This document shows positions 23,855 to 33,204 of a DNA stretch of 64,000 nt, one piece after another (the first letter of the stretch is position 1; each line of letters begins with the position of its first letter). The stretch is from positions 310,001 through 374,000 of the forward strand of contig NZ_CADFDB010000002.1 of the NCBI RefSeq assembly GCF_902832845.1. The letters run 5' to 3'. The notes under the pieces were generated by a model, which saw only the letters and a list, made by a program, of their open reading frames with translations, was not told the origin of the DNA and did not search any database. The translations under genes and the position numbers were made by a program. This DNA comes from Burkholderia metallica (GTDB lineage: Bacteria; Pseudomonadota; Gammaproteobacteria; Burkholderiales; Burkholderiaceae).

Positions 23855-24811
23855 CTAGCGGTGACGTCCAGGCACGTGACGCGTGTCGTCGTCGACCGTC
23901 GGCGGCTGGCGTCGATACTGGACAGGGGAGCAGGACGTCGTTCGCTTGAACGCGGTGCAGAATGCACTTTCCGACTGGTAACCGAGCGCAAATGCAATCG
24001 ATGCGACGCTTTCGCTCGTATGGCGCAATCGATCCATCGCCGTGAGCATGCGCCATCGCATCAGGTAGCCCATCGGCGTTTCGCCGACGGTTTCTCTGAA
24101 CCGACGCGCGAAAATCGTGCGCGAGAGTCCGGCGATCCGCGCGAGTGCGTCGAGCGACCACCGACGGCCAGGATCGGCATGCATTGCGTCAATCGCTGTT
24201 CGAAGCTGTCGATCCGACAGTGCGACGAACAATCCGACGGGAAAATCGGAGGGTGACGTGGCTAGATGAAGCCGTAGCATCTGCACCAGCATGAGGTGCA
24301 GAAGATGATTCGACACCAGCGTGCCGCCCGGCAGCGACGCATGCAATTCCGATTTCAACTGATCGAGCAACCAGCGCAGGATATCCGCTTGACGGGTCGT
24401 GCGTGGAAAACTGAAGAACGGCGGAAGTGCGTCGAGCAGCATCGCCGCGTGATCATCGGGAAACGAGAAGAACGCGCCTATCAGAAGGACATCGCCACCA
24501 CCGTTATGGATGGCGATCCCGTCACGTTCGATGGCTTCCAGAACGGCCGACGAGTCTTGCGGCGGCAGGGACGGATCGGCCGACAGCACGATTCCGCTGC
24601 CTCGGTTCAGCAGGAAACAGTCGCCCTCTTCCAGCCGGACGGGTTCTGCCATGCCATCGACGCTTCCCCAGCATTCGCCTTGCAGAACGGCTGCGAACTT
24701 GATGCCGTTGTATGGCGGAAAGAATAGGGACCACGTACCGCCCGTGTCGAACGACGCATAAAGCCGGTTGCACGGTTTTAATAGTGAAAGAACGTCCGAA
24801 AGCGGATCCAT
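23855..24811 (-). CDS. AraC family transcription regulator (cupin-type sensor)
   Basis: A 318-residue regulator. The N-terminal cupin-like sensor domain (YNGIKFAAVLQGECWGSVDG, VRLEEGDCFLLNRG) is followed by the two HTH motifs of AraC/XylS at the C-terminus (WSLDALARIAGLSRTIFARR and VASIAFALGYQSESAFCTAF, ending SPVQYRRQ). It starts at ATG 24811 and lies upstream of the Rieske operon in the same direction, the expected position for its activator. It is a clear paralogue of the regulator at 52607-53599, sharing the opening MDxLSDVL and most motifs. Confidence 0.92.
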   Translation of the reverse strand: MDPLSDVLSLLKPCNRLYASFDTGGTWSLFFPPYNGIKFAAVLQGECWGSVDGMAEPVRLEEGDCFLLNRGSGIVLSADPSLPPQDSSAVLEAIERDGIAIHNGGGDVLLIGAFFSFPDDHAAMLLDALPPFFSFPRTTRQADILRWLLDQLKSELHASLPGGTLVSNHLLHLMLVQMLRLHLATSPSDFPVGLFVALSDRQLRTAIDAMHADPGRRWSLDALARIAGLSRTIFARRFRETVGETPMGYLMRWRMLTAMDRLRHTSESVASIAFALGYQSESAFCTAFKRTTSCSPVQYRRQPPTVDDDTRHVPGRHR

Positions 24812-25533
24812 GGATATCCGGATTGCAGTCGTTGATCGACGTCATCCTCAATGAGGACCGATGCCGACAGTCGATATCGATACCACGGCGTCGTAGCGGA
24901 GCGCTACCGCGGTCATCCCGCGGTGCCCACTCTCATACCGTGGCGGAAACGTTGCGCGCGAACCGATCGGGCGACGGGTGCCATGCCCGATGCACCGACC
25001 AAAAGCATCATGCCAATGGGCGCATCCGCCCGTGCGCGTTCGTCGTGCGACTTTTTGCGCGATAACCCCGATCTTACTGTGTCACATATCGGCTTGCCCG
25101 GCTCATCGCACAAATCCGGCCGGAAAAGCGCCCGCGCATCAGTAGCGTGCCGGATTGGACCGCTTTCGCATACCCGGCATGAAGTTTGTCGGAGCCGCCG
25201 CTCCGACGAAGCCGTGTGGAAATCCCGTGCATTGATTTCAAAGCACGGAATGAACGCCCGTTAGCCCTTATCGTCGACCAGCGACACCGGGAATAATCGG
25301 CTTCGACATAGCGCCTTGCGGAATGCACTGCGAGGACTGCCATCCCGTTGACATGCGTTGCACGCGTCTTCACCGTCGTTCGGCGAGGATACCCTGGACA
25401 ATCGGTAGTCGATGACACTTTGCGGCCACTCTCTCAGCCCCGGCTACGCCACGTTCCCCATGCGCGCCCTGCCTCCGGCCGGATTCGCGCGCGGGCAAGT
25501 GCCGTCGACGCACGTGCCCGAGGTGGCGGCGTC
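24812..25533. other. Gene-free region with stacked hairpins
   Basis: No supported gene in 722 bases. At 24894-24925 two adjoining stems occur: gtagcg/cgctac with a 3-base loop, and accgcgg/ccgcggt with a 5-base loop. The rest has mixed composition and no recognised homology. It contains the promoters of the AraC gene (left) and the MFS gene (right). Confidence 0.4.
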
Positions 25534-27087
25534 ATGAAAATCACGCCCGCCCGCGCCCGCGTATTCACGCTCAGACATTTACGCAGCGATCTGCTGCCGT
25601 GGGCGATCGCGCTGGCTGTCGGCATCGACTACTTCGACAACACGATCTTCTCGTTCTTTACGAGCGTTATCGCGGGCGGCATCAATGCGTCGCCGGACGA
25701 GCTGGTGTGGTCGTCGACCGCCTATGCGACTGCCTCCGTGCTCGGCATCGTGCAACAGCAGTGGCTGATCGAGCGCCTCGGCTTCCGGCGCTACCTGAGC
25801 GGCTGCCTGCTGATGTTCGCGGCGGGCGCGCTGATCGCGTCGCTCAGCGAATCGTCGCTTGCGCTCGCCACGGCGCGCGGCTTTCAGGGCTATTTCATCG
25901 GACCGATGCTCGGCACCTGCCGCATCATGCTGCAAATCGGTTTCACGCCGCAGGATCGCGCACCGGCCACGCGCATCTTCCTGATCATGATCCTGCTCGC
26001 GAGCGCACTCGCGCCGATGGCAGGCGGTTATCTCGTTGCATGCTTCGACTGGCGCGCGCTGTTCATGTGCTCGACGGTGGGTGGGGCCGCACTATCGGTG
26101 TTTGCATTCCTCGTGGTGCCGCACATCGGCAGGCGCCCGGTCGAGCGGCGCAGCGCCACTCATCTGTGGCCCTATCTGGTGTTCGCCATCGCACTGGGTG
26201 CGCTGCAGATCGTCGCGCAGCAATTGCGCTTCGAAGTGTTCAGCACCACGCCCCTGATGCCGCTGGCCACCGTCGCGGGGCTGACCGCGATCGGCTGGTT
26301 TGCGTGGCACCAGTGGCACGATCCACGCCCGCTGGTTCGCCTGAATGCGCTGCGCGAAGGGCCTTTCCGGCAAGGTATCGTGCTCTATGCCTTCTATTAC
26401 TTCATCAGCAATGCGATCGGCTTTCTGGTGTCGCGGTTGCTGCAAGGCGGGCTGGGCTACCCGGTGGAAAATACCGGCCGCATCGTCGGGCTGACTTCGC
26501 TCGCGGCGATACCGATGGCGATCGCGTATTTCAAGTACTCGCGCCTCATCAGGCGCAAATGGCTGATCGTACCGGGCTTCGTCATGGCAGCCACGATCAG
26601 TGTCTGGATGCTCAACCTGCCTCCCGACGTCAGCGTGGGCTGGCTGCTGCCGCCGCTGGTGTTGCGCGGCTTTCTGCTGATGTTCATCGCACTGCCGACG
26701 GCGAGCGCAGCGTTTCAGATTTTCTCGAACGACGAATTCACGCACGGTTACCGCTTCAAGAATGTCGTCAAGCAGATGGCTTACTCGCTGTCCACCGCGA
26801 CGTTCATTATCGTGGATCAGCATCGCACGGCGCTGCATCATACGCGTCTCGTCGAATTCGCAAGCCCGTATAACCCGGTGTTCCAGAACGCGCTCGAAAC
26901 GATGACGCATGCGTTCGAGGCGCAGGGATTGGGCGAAGGCGCGGCGCGCAGCCTGTCGCTGGGTCGACTGGCGAGTATGGCCGCACACCAGGCCAGCTTC
27001 CTGAGCGTGCTGGACGGCTTCGAGATGATTGCAGGGATCGCGCTCGCAGGCGGCGTGATCGCCTCGGTGCAGCGGCAGATCAGGTAA
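25534..27087 (+). CDS. MFS transporter, DHA2 (14-helix) type
   Basis: A 517-residue membrane protein with about 14 hydrophobic segments, resembling the EmrB/DHA2 drug-exporter branch of the major facilitator superfamily. Visible segments are AVGIDYFDNTIFSFFTSVIA, WSSTAYATASVLGIVQQQW and GFQGYFIGPMLGTCRIML. The ATG at 25534 (MKITPARARVF) follows GAGG and is where the first helix region starts; the upstream open frame looks non-coding. It stands alone between gene-free stretches. It likely exports organic compounds, but the substrate is unknown and it has no adjacent membrane-fusion protein. Confidence 0.85.
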   Translation: MKITPARARVFTLRHLRSDLLPWAIALAVGIDYFDNTIFSFFTSVIAGGINASPDELVWSSTAYATASVLGIVQQQWLIERLGFRRYLSGCLLMFAAGALIASLSESSLALATARGFQGYFIGPMLGTCRIMLQIGFTPQDRAPATRIFLIMILLASALAPMAGGYLVACFDWRALFMCSTVGGAALSVFAFLVVPHIGRRPVERRSATHLWPYLVFAIALGALQIVAQQLRFEVFSTTPLMPLATVAGLTAIGWFAWHQWHDPRPLVRLNALREGPFRQGIVLYAFYYFISNAIGFLVSRLLQGGLGYPVENTGRIVGLTSLAAIPMAIAYFKYSRLIRRKWLIVPGFVMAATISVWMLNLPPDVSVGWLLPPLVLRGFLLMFIALPTASAAFQIFSNDEFTHGYRFKNVVKQMAYSLSTATFIIVDQHRTALHHTRLVEFASPYNPVFQNALETMTHAFEAQGLGEGAARSLSLGRLASMAAHQASFLSVLDGFEMIAGIALAGGVIASVQRQIR

Positions 27088-27638
27088 CCGGATGCGGATC
27101 GCCAATGCACCTGGCCTGCACCCTACACACGAGACCGCAGGAATTCCCGAGCTCGCCAAGCCAGATTGGCGGGATAACACGCTCGCACATGCGGACGCCC
27201 GGTGCACGGCTTTCGTCTGCAGAGACATCTGCCGGCGCATGCGCGCCGGATTCGATCCCTCCGAACCGAGGCTTCGCAAAAACTCAATTGGTTTGCCGCC
27301 GGCGTGCTTTTACGCTGTCCGACACGGGCAGCCGAGGCGAACCCGGTATACGGGCATCGGTACGGGACGACAGCAGCATTGGATCGCATGGCAGGCATCG
27401 CCCGTTCCGGCCGCTCATCTTCATGACCGGAACGCAGTGTCGGCAATCACCCGCGATGTGCACGCACACTCCAGGTCCGCCGCTCGGGCGTGACCTGACT
27501 CGACGCACAAGAAGAATCCGGGACGCACCCGGAATTGATCGGCCGGGCATCCGCGGTGTGGCAAGCACGATCGCCATGACTACGGAATCCTGAATTATTC
27601 GCCCGGCAACACATATACAACAAAGGTATGGAGACGAC
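27088..27638. other. Gene-free region before the MFS-GMC operon
   Basis: No supported gene in 551 bases. It should contain the promoter for the rightward transporter-oxidoreductase pair. I see no strong palindrome or promoter consensus. Confidence 0.35.
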
Positions 27639-28925
27639 ATGAATCAAGCAACGCAGCCGGTCCGCAGCAGTCTTTTCATCATTCTTCTATGCTTTCTGAC
27701 GCTCGTGGCCGATGGCTACGATCTCATCGTCTACGGCGCAACCGTTCCACATCTTCTGGCAGAGCCCGGCTGGCATCTGAGCCCTGCCACCGCCGGCCTG
27801 ATCGGCAGCTGGACGCTGGTCGGGCTGATGGTCGGCCTCGCGGTGGCCGGCCCGCTGACCGATCGCATCGGCCGGCGCCGTCTGCTCATGGTGGGCGTGC
27901 TGTGGTTCTCCGTCGGGTCGGTCGTCTGCGCATTTGCGACCTCCCCCACGTTCCTGGGCGCGGCCCGCTTCGTCACCGGGATCGGCATGGGCGGCGTGGT
28001 GCCGTCCGCCGTGGCGCTGTCGGTGGAGTACGCGCCCAAGGGGCGCCGCCAGCTCTACAACGCGCTCACGCTGACCGGCTACTCGGTAGGCGGCATCGTC
28101 AGCGCGTTGCTCGCCATCGCGTTGCTTCACGAGCACGGCTGGCGCACGTTGTATGCGCTCGGCGCGTTCTACGCGCTGCTCATGCCGGTCATGTATTTCC
28201 TGCTTCCCGAGTCGGTGGATTTCCTGGTCGAGCGTGGTCGCATGGTCGAAGCGCGCGCGCTCGCGGCCCGCTATTCGCTCGATCTCGACCAGATCCTGCG
28301 CGACAAGGATGCCCAGCGCGCGTCGCCAGGCACCGCGCAGGCGGCAAGCGGCTACCGGCTGGTGCTCTCCCGCGAGTTCCGCGCCACCGCGCTGCTGCTC
28401 GCGTTCATGACCTTCTGCGTGCAACTGATCATCTACGGGCTCAATGCGTGGCTGCCGCAGTTGATGCGAGCGGCCGGGTATCCGCTCGGCTCGTCGCTGC
28501 AGTTCCTGCTGGTGATGCAGTTCGGCGCGGTCGTGGGCATGCTCGGCGGCGCGTGGCTGGCCGATCGCCTCGGCTCGCGACGCGTGATGTTTCCGTTTCT
28601 CGTGATCGGCGGCGTGTCGCTGATCGTGCTGAGCCAGAAGCTCGGCTCCACGTGGCTGATGCTCGCCGTGTTCGGCGCCGGGCTGGGCTCGATCGGCACG
28701 AGCAGCCTGATCTACGGGTATATCGCCGCACACTTCCCGACCTCGTGCCGAGGATCGGCGCTGGGCGGCGCACAGGCCGTCGGGCGCTTCGGGTCGATCC
28801 TCGGGCCGATGATCGGTGGCTGGATCGTCGGCGCCAACCTCGGCATGCACTGGAATTTCTACGCGTTTGCCATCCCCGCCATCATCGCGGCAACGGTCGT
28901 GCCGCTGATCCCGAAATCGGAATAA
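27639..28925 (+). CDS. MFS transporter, aromatic acid:H+ symporter (AAHS) type
   Basis: A 428-residue, 12-helix MFS importer of the AAHS group (PcaK/BenK-like). It has the diagnostic first-helix ADGYDLIVYGATVPHL, the loop motif GPLTDRIGRRRLLMVGVLW, and the later GGAWLADRLGSRRVM. These symporters bring in aromatic acids or related carboxylates with protons. A good ribosome site (GGAGAC) precedes ATG 27639. It is 13 bases upstream of the GMC oxidoreductase gene, so uptake and first oxidation of one substrate are likely coupled. Confidence 0.9.
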   Translation: MNQATQPVRSSLFIILLCFLTLVADGYDLIVYGATVPHLLAEPGWHLSPATAGLIGSWTLVGLMVGLAVAGPLTDRIGRRRLLMVGVLWFSVGSVVCAFATSPTFLGAARFVTGIGMGGVVPSAVALSVEYAPKGRRQLYNALTLTGYSVGGIVSALLAIALLHEHGWRTLYALGAFYALLMPVMYFLLPESVDFLVERGRMVEARALAARYSLDLDQILRDKDAQRASPGTAQAASGYRLVLSREFRATALLLAFMTFCVQLIIYGLNAWLPQLMRAAGYPLGSSLQFLLVMQFGAVVGMLGGAWLADRLGSRRVMFPFLVIGGVSLIVLSQKLGSTWLMLAVFGAGLGSIGTSSLIYGYIAAHFPTSCRGSALGGAQAVGRFGSILGPMIGGWIVGANLGMHWNFYAFAIPAIIAATVVPLIPKSE

Positions 28926-28938
28926 GGTCGCCCGTTCG

Positions 28939-30561
28939 ATGGAAACATACGACTACATCGTGGTAGGCGCAGGCTCGTCGGGCTGCGTGGTGGCGAGCCG
29001 CCTGTCCGAGGACCCCGCGGTGCGGGTACTGCTCGTCGAAGCCGGCCCGGACATGAACAACTTCTGGGTGCGCATGCCCGCCGGCGCGGGCAAGCTGTTC
29101 ATGGACAAGCGGTTCAACTGGGCGTTCGATACCGAGCCCGTGCCGACGCTAGGCGGCCGGACGGTGTACTGGCCGCGCGGCAAGGGCCTCGGCGGCAGCA
29201 GTTCGATCAACGGGATGATCTACATGCGCGGCCAGCCGAGCGATTTCGACCATTGGGCCGCGCTCGGCAACGACGGATGGAGCTGGGCGGACGTGCTGCC
29301 GTATTTCATCCGCTCGGAAACGAACCAGCGTGGCGCAAACGACCATCACGGCGGACAGGGGCCGCTGCATGTCAGCGACGCGGCGATCTCGCATCCGAGC
29401 GCCGACGATTTCATCGCCGCCGCGCAGCAGGCCGGCATTCGCCGCAGCGCGGATCTGAACGGGCCGCCGCACGAAGGCGTCGCCTATCGGCAATACACGA
29501 TCCGCGACGGGCGCCGCCACACGTCCTACAACGCATTCATCGAACCGGTGCGCCATCGTCGCAACCTGACGGTGCGCACCGGCGTGCGGGTGATGCGCGT
29601 GGTTCTGGAAGCCGGCCAGGCCACCGGCATCGAGGTATTGGATCGCGGCGAGCGGCGGCACATCGCCGCTGCGCGCGAAGTGATCCTGTCGGGCGGCGCG
29701 CTCGCATCGCCGCAGTTGCTGATGCTGTCCGGCATCGGCGACGCCGCGGCCCTGCATCGGCACGGGATCGCGGCGACGATTGATTCCCCCGGCGTAGGCC
29801 GCGACCTGCAGGATCACTGGTTCGGCTCGCTCGCATGGCGCGTCACGCCGGACAGCTCGTATAACCACCGGCTGCGCGGGCTACGCAAGTATCTGGAAGG
29901 CATGCGTTATCTGCTGACCCGCAGCGGCTATCTCGCGCTCGGCGCGGCACCCGTGACGGCCTACGCGCGCAGCGAGCCGGAACGCCCGGAAGCGGATCTC
30001 CAACTGACGGTGAGCCCGATGACGTTCAAGTTCGCGGCGTCCGGCGAGCCGGTCGTCGACGATTTCCCGGCCATCGGCGCGTCGGTCGTCCTGCTGACGC
30101 CCGATTCGCGCGGCCATATGGAACTGAAGTCGCCCGACCCGTTGCAGGCGCCCGCGTTTCACCCGAATTACCTGAGCGATCCGGGCGACATCCGGCGCTC
30201 GATCGCGGGTTTGCGGCTGATGCGGCGCATCGCGAACACTGCCCCGCTCGCGTCGCGGATCATCGAGGAGCGCGTACCGGGAGCGTCCATCACGACCGAC
30301 GAACAGTGGCTCGCGCATCTCAAGACTCACGGCAACAGCGGCTGGCACCAGGTCGGCACATGCCGGATGGGTGTCGATGCACAGGCCGTCGTCGATCCGC
30401 GGCTGCGCGTCCGCGGCGTCGGCCGGCTGCGCGTCGCCGACGCGTCCATCATGCCGAAGATCGTCGCCGGCAATACCAACGCGGCCTGCATCATGATCGG
30501 CGAAAAGGCCGCGGACCTGATCCGAGCGGATGCGATGTCCGCCCGCGCGGTGCCCGCGTGA
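28939..30561 (+). CDS. GMC family oxidoreductase (choline/alcohol dehydrogenase-like)
   Basis: A 540-residue FAD enzyme. It has the dinucleotide fold DYIVVGAGSSGCVVASRLSE at the N-terminus, the GMC signature GKGLGGSSSINGMIYMRG near residue 90, and the C-terminal catalytic His/Asn in SGWHQVGTCRMG and AGNTNAACIMIGEKAAD. It oxidises primary alcohols to aldehydes, cytoplasmically since no signal peptide is seen. It follows the AAHS transporter in one operon. The aldehyde dehydrogenase at 50090 could act next, but that link is speculative. Confidence 0.92.
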   Translation: METYDYIVVGAGSSGCVVASRLSEDPAVRVLLVEAGPDMNNFWVRMPAGAGKLFMDKRFNWAFDTEPVPTLGGRTVYWPRGKGLGGSSSINGMIYMRGQPSDFDHWAALGNDGWSWADVLPYFIRSETNQRGANDHHGGQGPLHVSDAAISHPSADDFIAAAQQAGIRRSADLNGPPHEGVAYRQYTIRDGRRHTSYNAFIEPVRHRRNLTVRTGVRVMRVVLEAGQATGIEVLDRGERRHIAAAREVILSGGALASPQLLMLSGIGDAAALHRHGIAATIDSPGVGRDLQDHWFGSLAWRVTPDSSYNHRLRGLRKYLEGMRYLLTRSGYLALGAAPVTAYARSEPERPEADLQLTVSPMTFKFAASGEPVVDDFPAIGASVVLLTPDSRGHMELKSPDPLQAPAFHPNYLSDPGDIRRSIAGLRLMRRIANTAPLASRIIEERVPGASITTDEQWLAHLKTHGNSGWHQVGTCRMGVDAQAVVDPRLRVRGVGRLRVADASIMPKIVAGNTNAACIMIGEKAADLIRADAMSARAVPA

Positions 30562-30569
30562 TTACCGGT

Positions 30570-30820
30570 GCTTGCCAAAGAACGGCGCCAAGCTTCGACA
30601 CCGCTGCGGGCATCTGCGCCGGCGCGTCGTAGCGCGACATGTGCGTGCCGCCCTGGATCGCGGACAGTTTCTTGTCCGCGCTCGCGGCCGTATCGAAGAT
30701 TTACCGACTGAACCACAGCGAGCCGGCTTCGTTTCCGGCGATCAGCCGTAGCGGTTGCGACACGCTGCTCGTCGCGAATTGGCTCGACGCATGCGGATCA
30801 TGCGCCGACGCGCATATCGA
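30570..30820 (-). pseudogene. Remnant of an alpha/beta hydrolase (C-terminal part)
   Basis: Read leftward, one frame encodes QPLRLIAGNEAGSLWFSR, then a stop codon, then IFDTAASADKKLSAIQGGTH (His of the catalytic triad) and a C-terminal helix, YDAPAQMPAAVSKLGAVLW. This resembles the C-terminal third of the intact hydrolase at 33205-34140 (VDGASHYDLYDKPECVEQAM). The N-terminal part is missing and the reading frame is interrupted. It abuts the DUF2889 gene, which suggests a deletion beside it. Confidence 0.65.
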
Positions 30821-31399
30821 CTAGCGCTTGTCCGGCCGGTGAAACGTCGGCCAGCGCTGCAGGACGAGTTCGCGCGACGCACCGTATGCGTAGCAACTGT
30901 CGATCTTGAGCGGTGTCCCGCCGGCATCGGTCGCGTCGAGCAAGGCTTGCGAGCGCAGCGGGTTGACGGTCTGGATGGCAGCGGTTGCGAGCGGAATCAG
31001 GATTTCGCGCAAGTGCGTGCAGGTGTCGCCGGGCGGCAGGCGCTTGCGCACCTCGCCGCTCCAGCCTGCACCGATGCGCAGTCCGACCAGCGCTTGCAGC
31101 GACGCGCCGCCGCCCGGGCATTCGCGGTATGGATACGCGCGGATGAAGGTGCCGACCGCGTGGATGACCATGTCGAGATCGAACACGACGCGCAGGCCGA
31201 GATCGTGAATCGGCTCGTTCGCCGGCACCACGCGCGCGCCGCTCGGCGGTGCGAAATCGTGCGATTTCCGGTCCGTCAGATGGCCTTCGATTTCAAAGAG
31301 GCCGTCGCTTCGCCTGAACCCCTCGAATGAAATGTGCCGGGCGTGCAGCGGCTCGCGCGTGACGTGTTCCGTGGCAGCAGCGTTAGCGTGACCGCTCAT
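30821..31399 (-). CDS. DUF2889 family protein
   Basis: A 192-residue soluble protein matching DUF2889 in style: RHISFEGFRRSDGLFEIEGH near the N-terminus, LGLRVVFDLDMVIHAV, then GWSGEVRKRLPPGDTCTHLR with the conserved Cys-Thr-His. The family is often found in gene clusters for degradation of cyclic or aromatic compounds, with unknown biochemical role. The ATG at 31399 overlaps the stop of the MmgE/PrpD gene by four bases, so the two are translationally coupled. Confidence 0.85.
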   Translation of the reverse strand: MSGHANAAATEHVTREPLHARHISFEGFRRSDGLFEIEGHLTDRKSHDFAPPSGARVVPANEPIHDLGLRVVFDLDMVIHAVGTFIRAYPYRECPGGGASLQALVGLRIGAGWSGEVRKRLPPGDTCTHLREILIPLATAAIQTVNPLRSQALLDATDAGGTPLKIDSCYAYGASRELVLQRWPTFHRPDKR

Positions 31400-32841
31400 C
31401 CCGCACTCCTGTTTGCATCGATTTCGCGCGAAACATTCGCCAGCGCGTGCGCGAGCACCCGGCCATCGCTGCGCTCGTCACGGATGAGCTCGGCATATTG
31501 TCCGGCCGCCGACGCATGCACGCCATGCGACGCCAGGCCGTCGCCTTTCGCGATGATCTGGTCGAGCGTCAACGGCCTGGCGGGCGTGCCGACGCTGTCG
31601 ATGACAACGCTGGAATGCGCGGTGCCGCCATCGCGCACGATCCGGGCGCCGGTCGCGAAGCGGGTCGGGTAATACTGCGTCAGCGCATCGCTGGCTTCGA
31701 AACGCACACGCTGCGCGATGCGCCGGATCTGCGGATCGTCGAGGAACGTGTCGTCGTACGCGTCGTAACGGTAAGGCCCATAGCTCAGCGTCGCGCCGAC
31801 GATATAAGGGCAACTGTATTGGGCGGCCATCGCCGACTCGGGCCGCGCGAGCATGTGCTGATCCGCGATGAGCCGGGGGCCGCTGATCACGATCTCGCGG
31901 ATGTCGTCGGTCCGCATCGCAAAGTTGTCGGTCAGTTCGGCCAGCGCGTCGATCGTCGAGTGGAACAGGCGGCAGCACGCGTAAGGCTTGAGGCTGATCG
32001 AATGGATCTGCAGCGCGCCGTTCAGCTCCACCGCCCGCAGCGGGCCGCCGAACAGCGCCGCGAGCCCGTAGGTGCCTTCGACGACCCGCTGCGGTGCCGT
32101 TACCGCATCCATCCGCGCGAATTCCGCGGCGAGCACGCCATTGCGTGCCGCGATACCCGCATGAACCCGCTTGACCTCTCCGCCCGACGCCTCCGCCGAG
32201 AACTGCATCGAGCCGCTCGCCTGCGACAAGGCATGTCCCCAGGCACGGATCAGCGAGTCCGGCGTGACCGGCGCGTCGTCCCGGTATGCATGCAACGCCA
32301 CACATGCGGTAGCCGCGCCGAACGTGCCGAAAATCGCCGTGGGATGAAAGCCGCGATGCACGGTTTCCATGCCGCCCGCTGCCGCGCCAACCAGCGCCAT
32401 CGCTTCGTATCCTGCCGCCACCGCACGGAACAGCATCGCCTGCGACGCACCGATGTCGGCTGCCACGGCCAGCGCCGCGGGAATGACGGCCGCGCCGGGA
32501 TGGCTCAGCGTCTCGTTATGCGTATCGTCGAGTTCGTAGCTGTGAGACGCCGTGCCATGCACCAGTGCGGCAACGGACGCATCGGCCGTCCAGTCGGCGC
32601 CGAGCACCGGACTTGCACCCGTGCCGGCGAAACGACGCGACCAGCGCGCGATCTGGCCGGTCCACGGCCGGGTCACGCCCCACAGCGAGACGATGAAGTT
32701 GTCGAGAAAAAGCCGGCGCAGCGCTTGCGTATCGGCATCGGTCGAGCGCCCGTTCGCCACGCGCGCGACATGCGCGGCGATCGCCGCGGTGACGTCCGTC
32801 GGCGTGGATGCCGGTTCACCGGCGCCGTCGGGAAAGTGCAT
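31396..32841 (-). CDS. MmgE/PrpD family protein
   Basis: A 481-residue member of the family that includes 2-methylcitrate dehydratase and cis-aconitate decarboxylase. Blocks seen are HGTASHSYELDDTHNETLSH with active-site-type Asp/His, HPGAAVIPAALAVAA, GFHPTAIFGTFGAA and SISLKPYACCRLFHSTIDAL. It probably acts on a tricarboxylate-like or substituted dicarboxylate substrate. It heads a leftward pair with DUF2889; ATG 32841 follows AGGAG. A family member also occurs in the P. aeruginosa itaconate cluster, and a similar degradation operon lies at 54.9-60.8 kb here. Confidence 0.88.
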   Translation of the reverse strand: MHFPDGAGEPASTPTDVTAAIAAHVARVANGRSTDADTQALRRLFLDNFIVSLWGVTRPWTGQIARWSRRFAGTGASPVLGADWTADASVAALVHGTASHSYELDDTHNETLSHPGAAVIPAALAVAADIGASQAMLFRAVAAGYEAMALVGAAAGGMETVHRGFHPTAIFGTFGAATACVALHAYRDDAPVTPDSLIRAWGHALSQASGSMQFSAEASGGEVKRVHAGIAARNGVLAAEFARMDAVTAPQRVVEGTYGLAALFGGPLRAVELNGALQIHSISLKPYACCRLFHSTIDALAELTDNFAMRTDDIREIVISGPRLIADQHMLARPESAMAAQYSCPYIVGATLSYGPYRYDAYDDTFLDDPQIRRIAQRVRFEASDALTQYYPTRFATGARIVRDGGTAHSSVVIDSVGTPARPLTLDQIIAKGDGLASHGVHASAAGQYAELIRDERSDGRVLAHALANVSREIDANRSAG

Positions 32842-33204
32842 GGTCCGTCTCCTGTCGTGACGCGCCTGCCCGTCGACGCACGCTGCGACATCGCAGCGTG
32901 CGGCCGCGATACGCACGCCGTGTGAACGTTTCGTCGATGTCAGCGCGCAGCGTCGCGCAGGCAGCGCACGCCGTCAGGATGATCCGGGCAGCGGTTCGCC
33001 GTCAATTCGCGCCGGGCGACTCTCCCGTACTTTGAAAAGGCACCGTTGCCGTAAACGGGTATGCCCGATCGTCGATCGACCGTATCGGGCGTGCCCGCGG
33101 ATATTCGACGCGAACGTCGTGCTTTCCCCTCGCCAGGAGGTTCCGGGCGCATGTTCACGTCGCCGGCGAATTCGGTTCGGAATGCGCCGCGCACGGCGCC
33201 GTCG
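32842..33204. other. Gene-free region
   Basis: No supported gene in 363 bases. It contains the promoter of the leftward MmgE/PrpD-DUF2889 pair and the 3' end region of the alpha/beta hydrolase. No clear hairpin terminator was seen. Confidence 0.35.

Noticed and set aside
25348-25533. N-terminal extension of the DHA2-type MFS gene
   Set aside because: The open frame upstream of ATG 25534 is arginine-rich without a ribosome site and would precede the normal MFS N-terminus.
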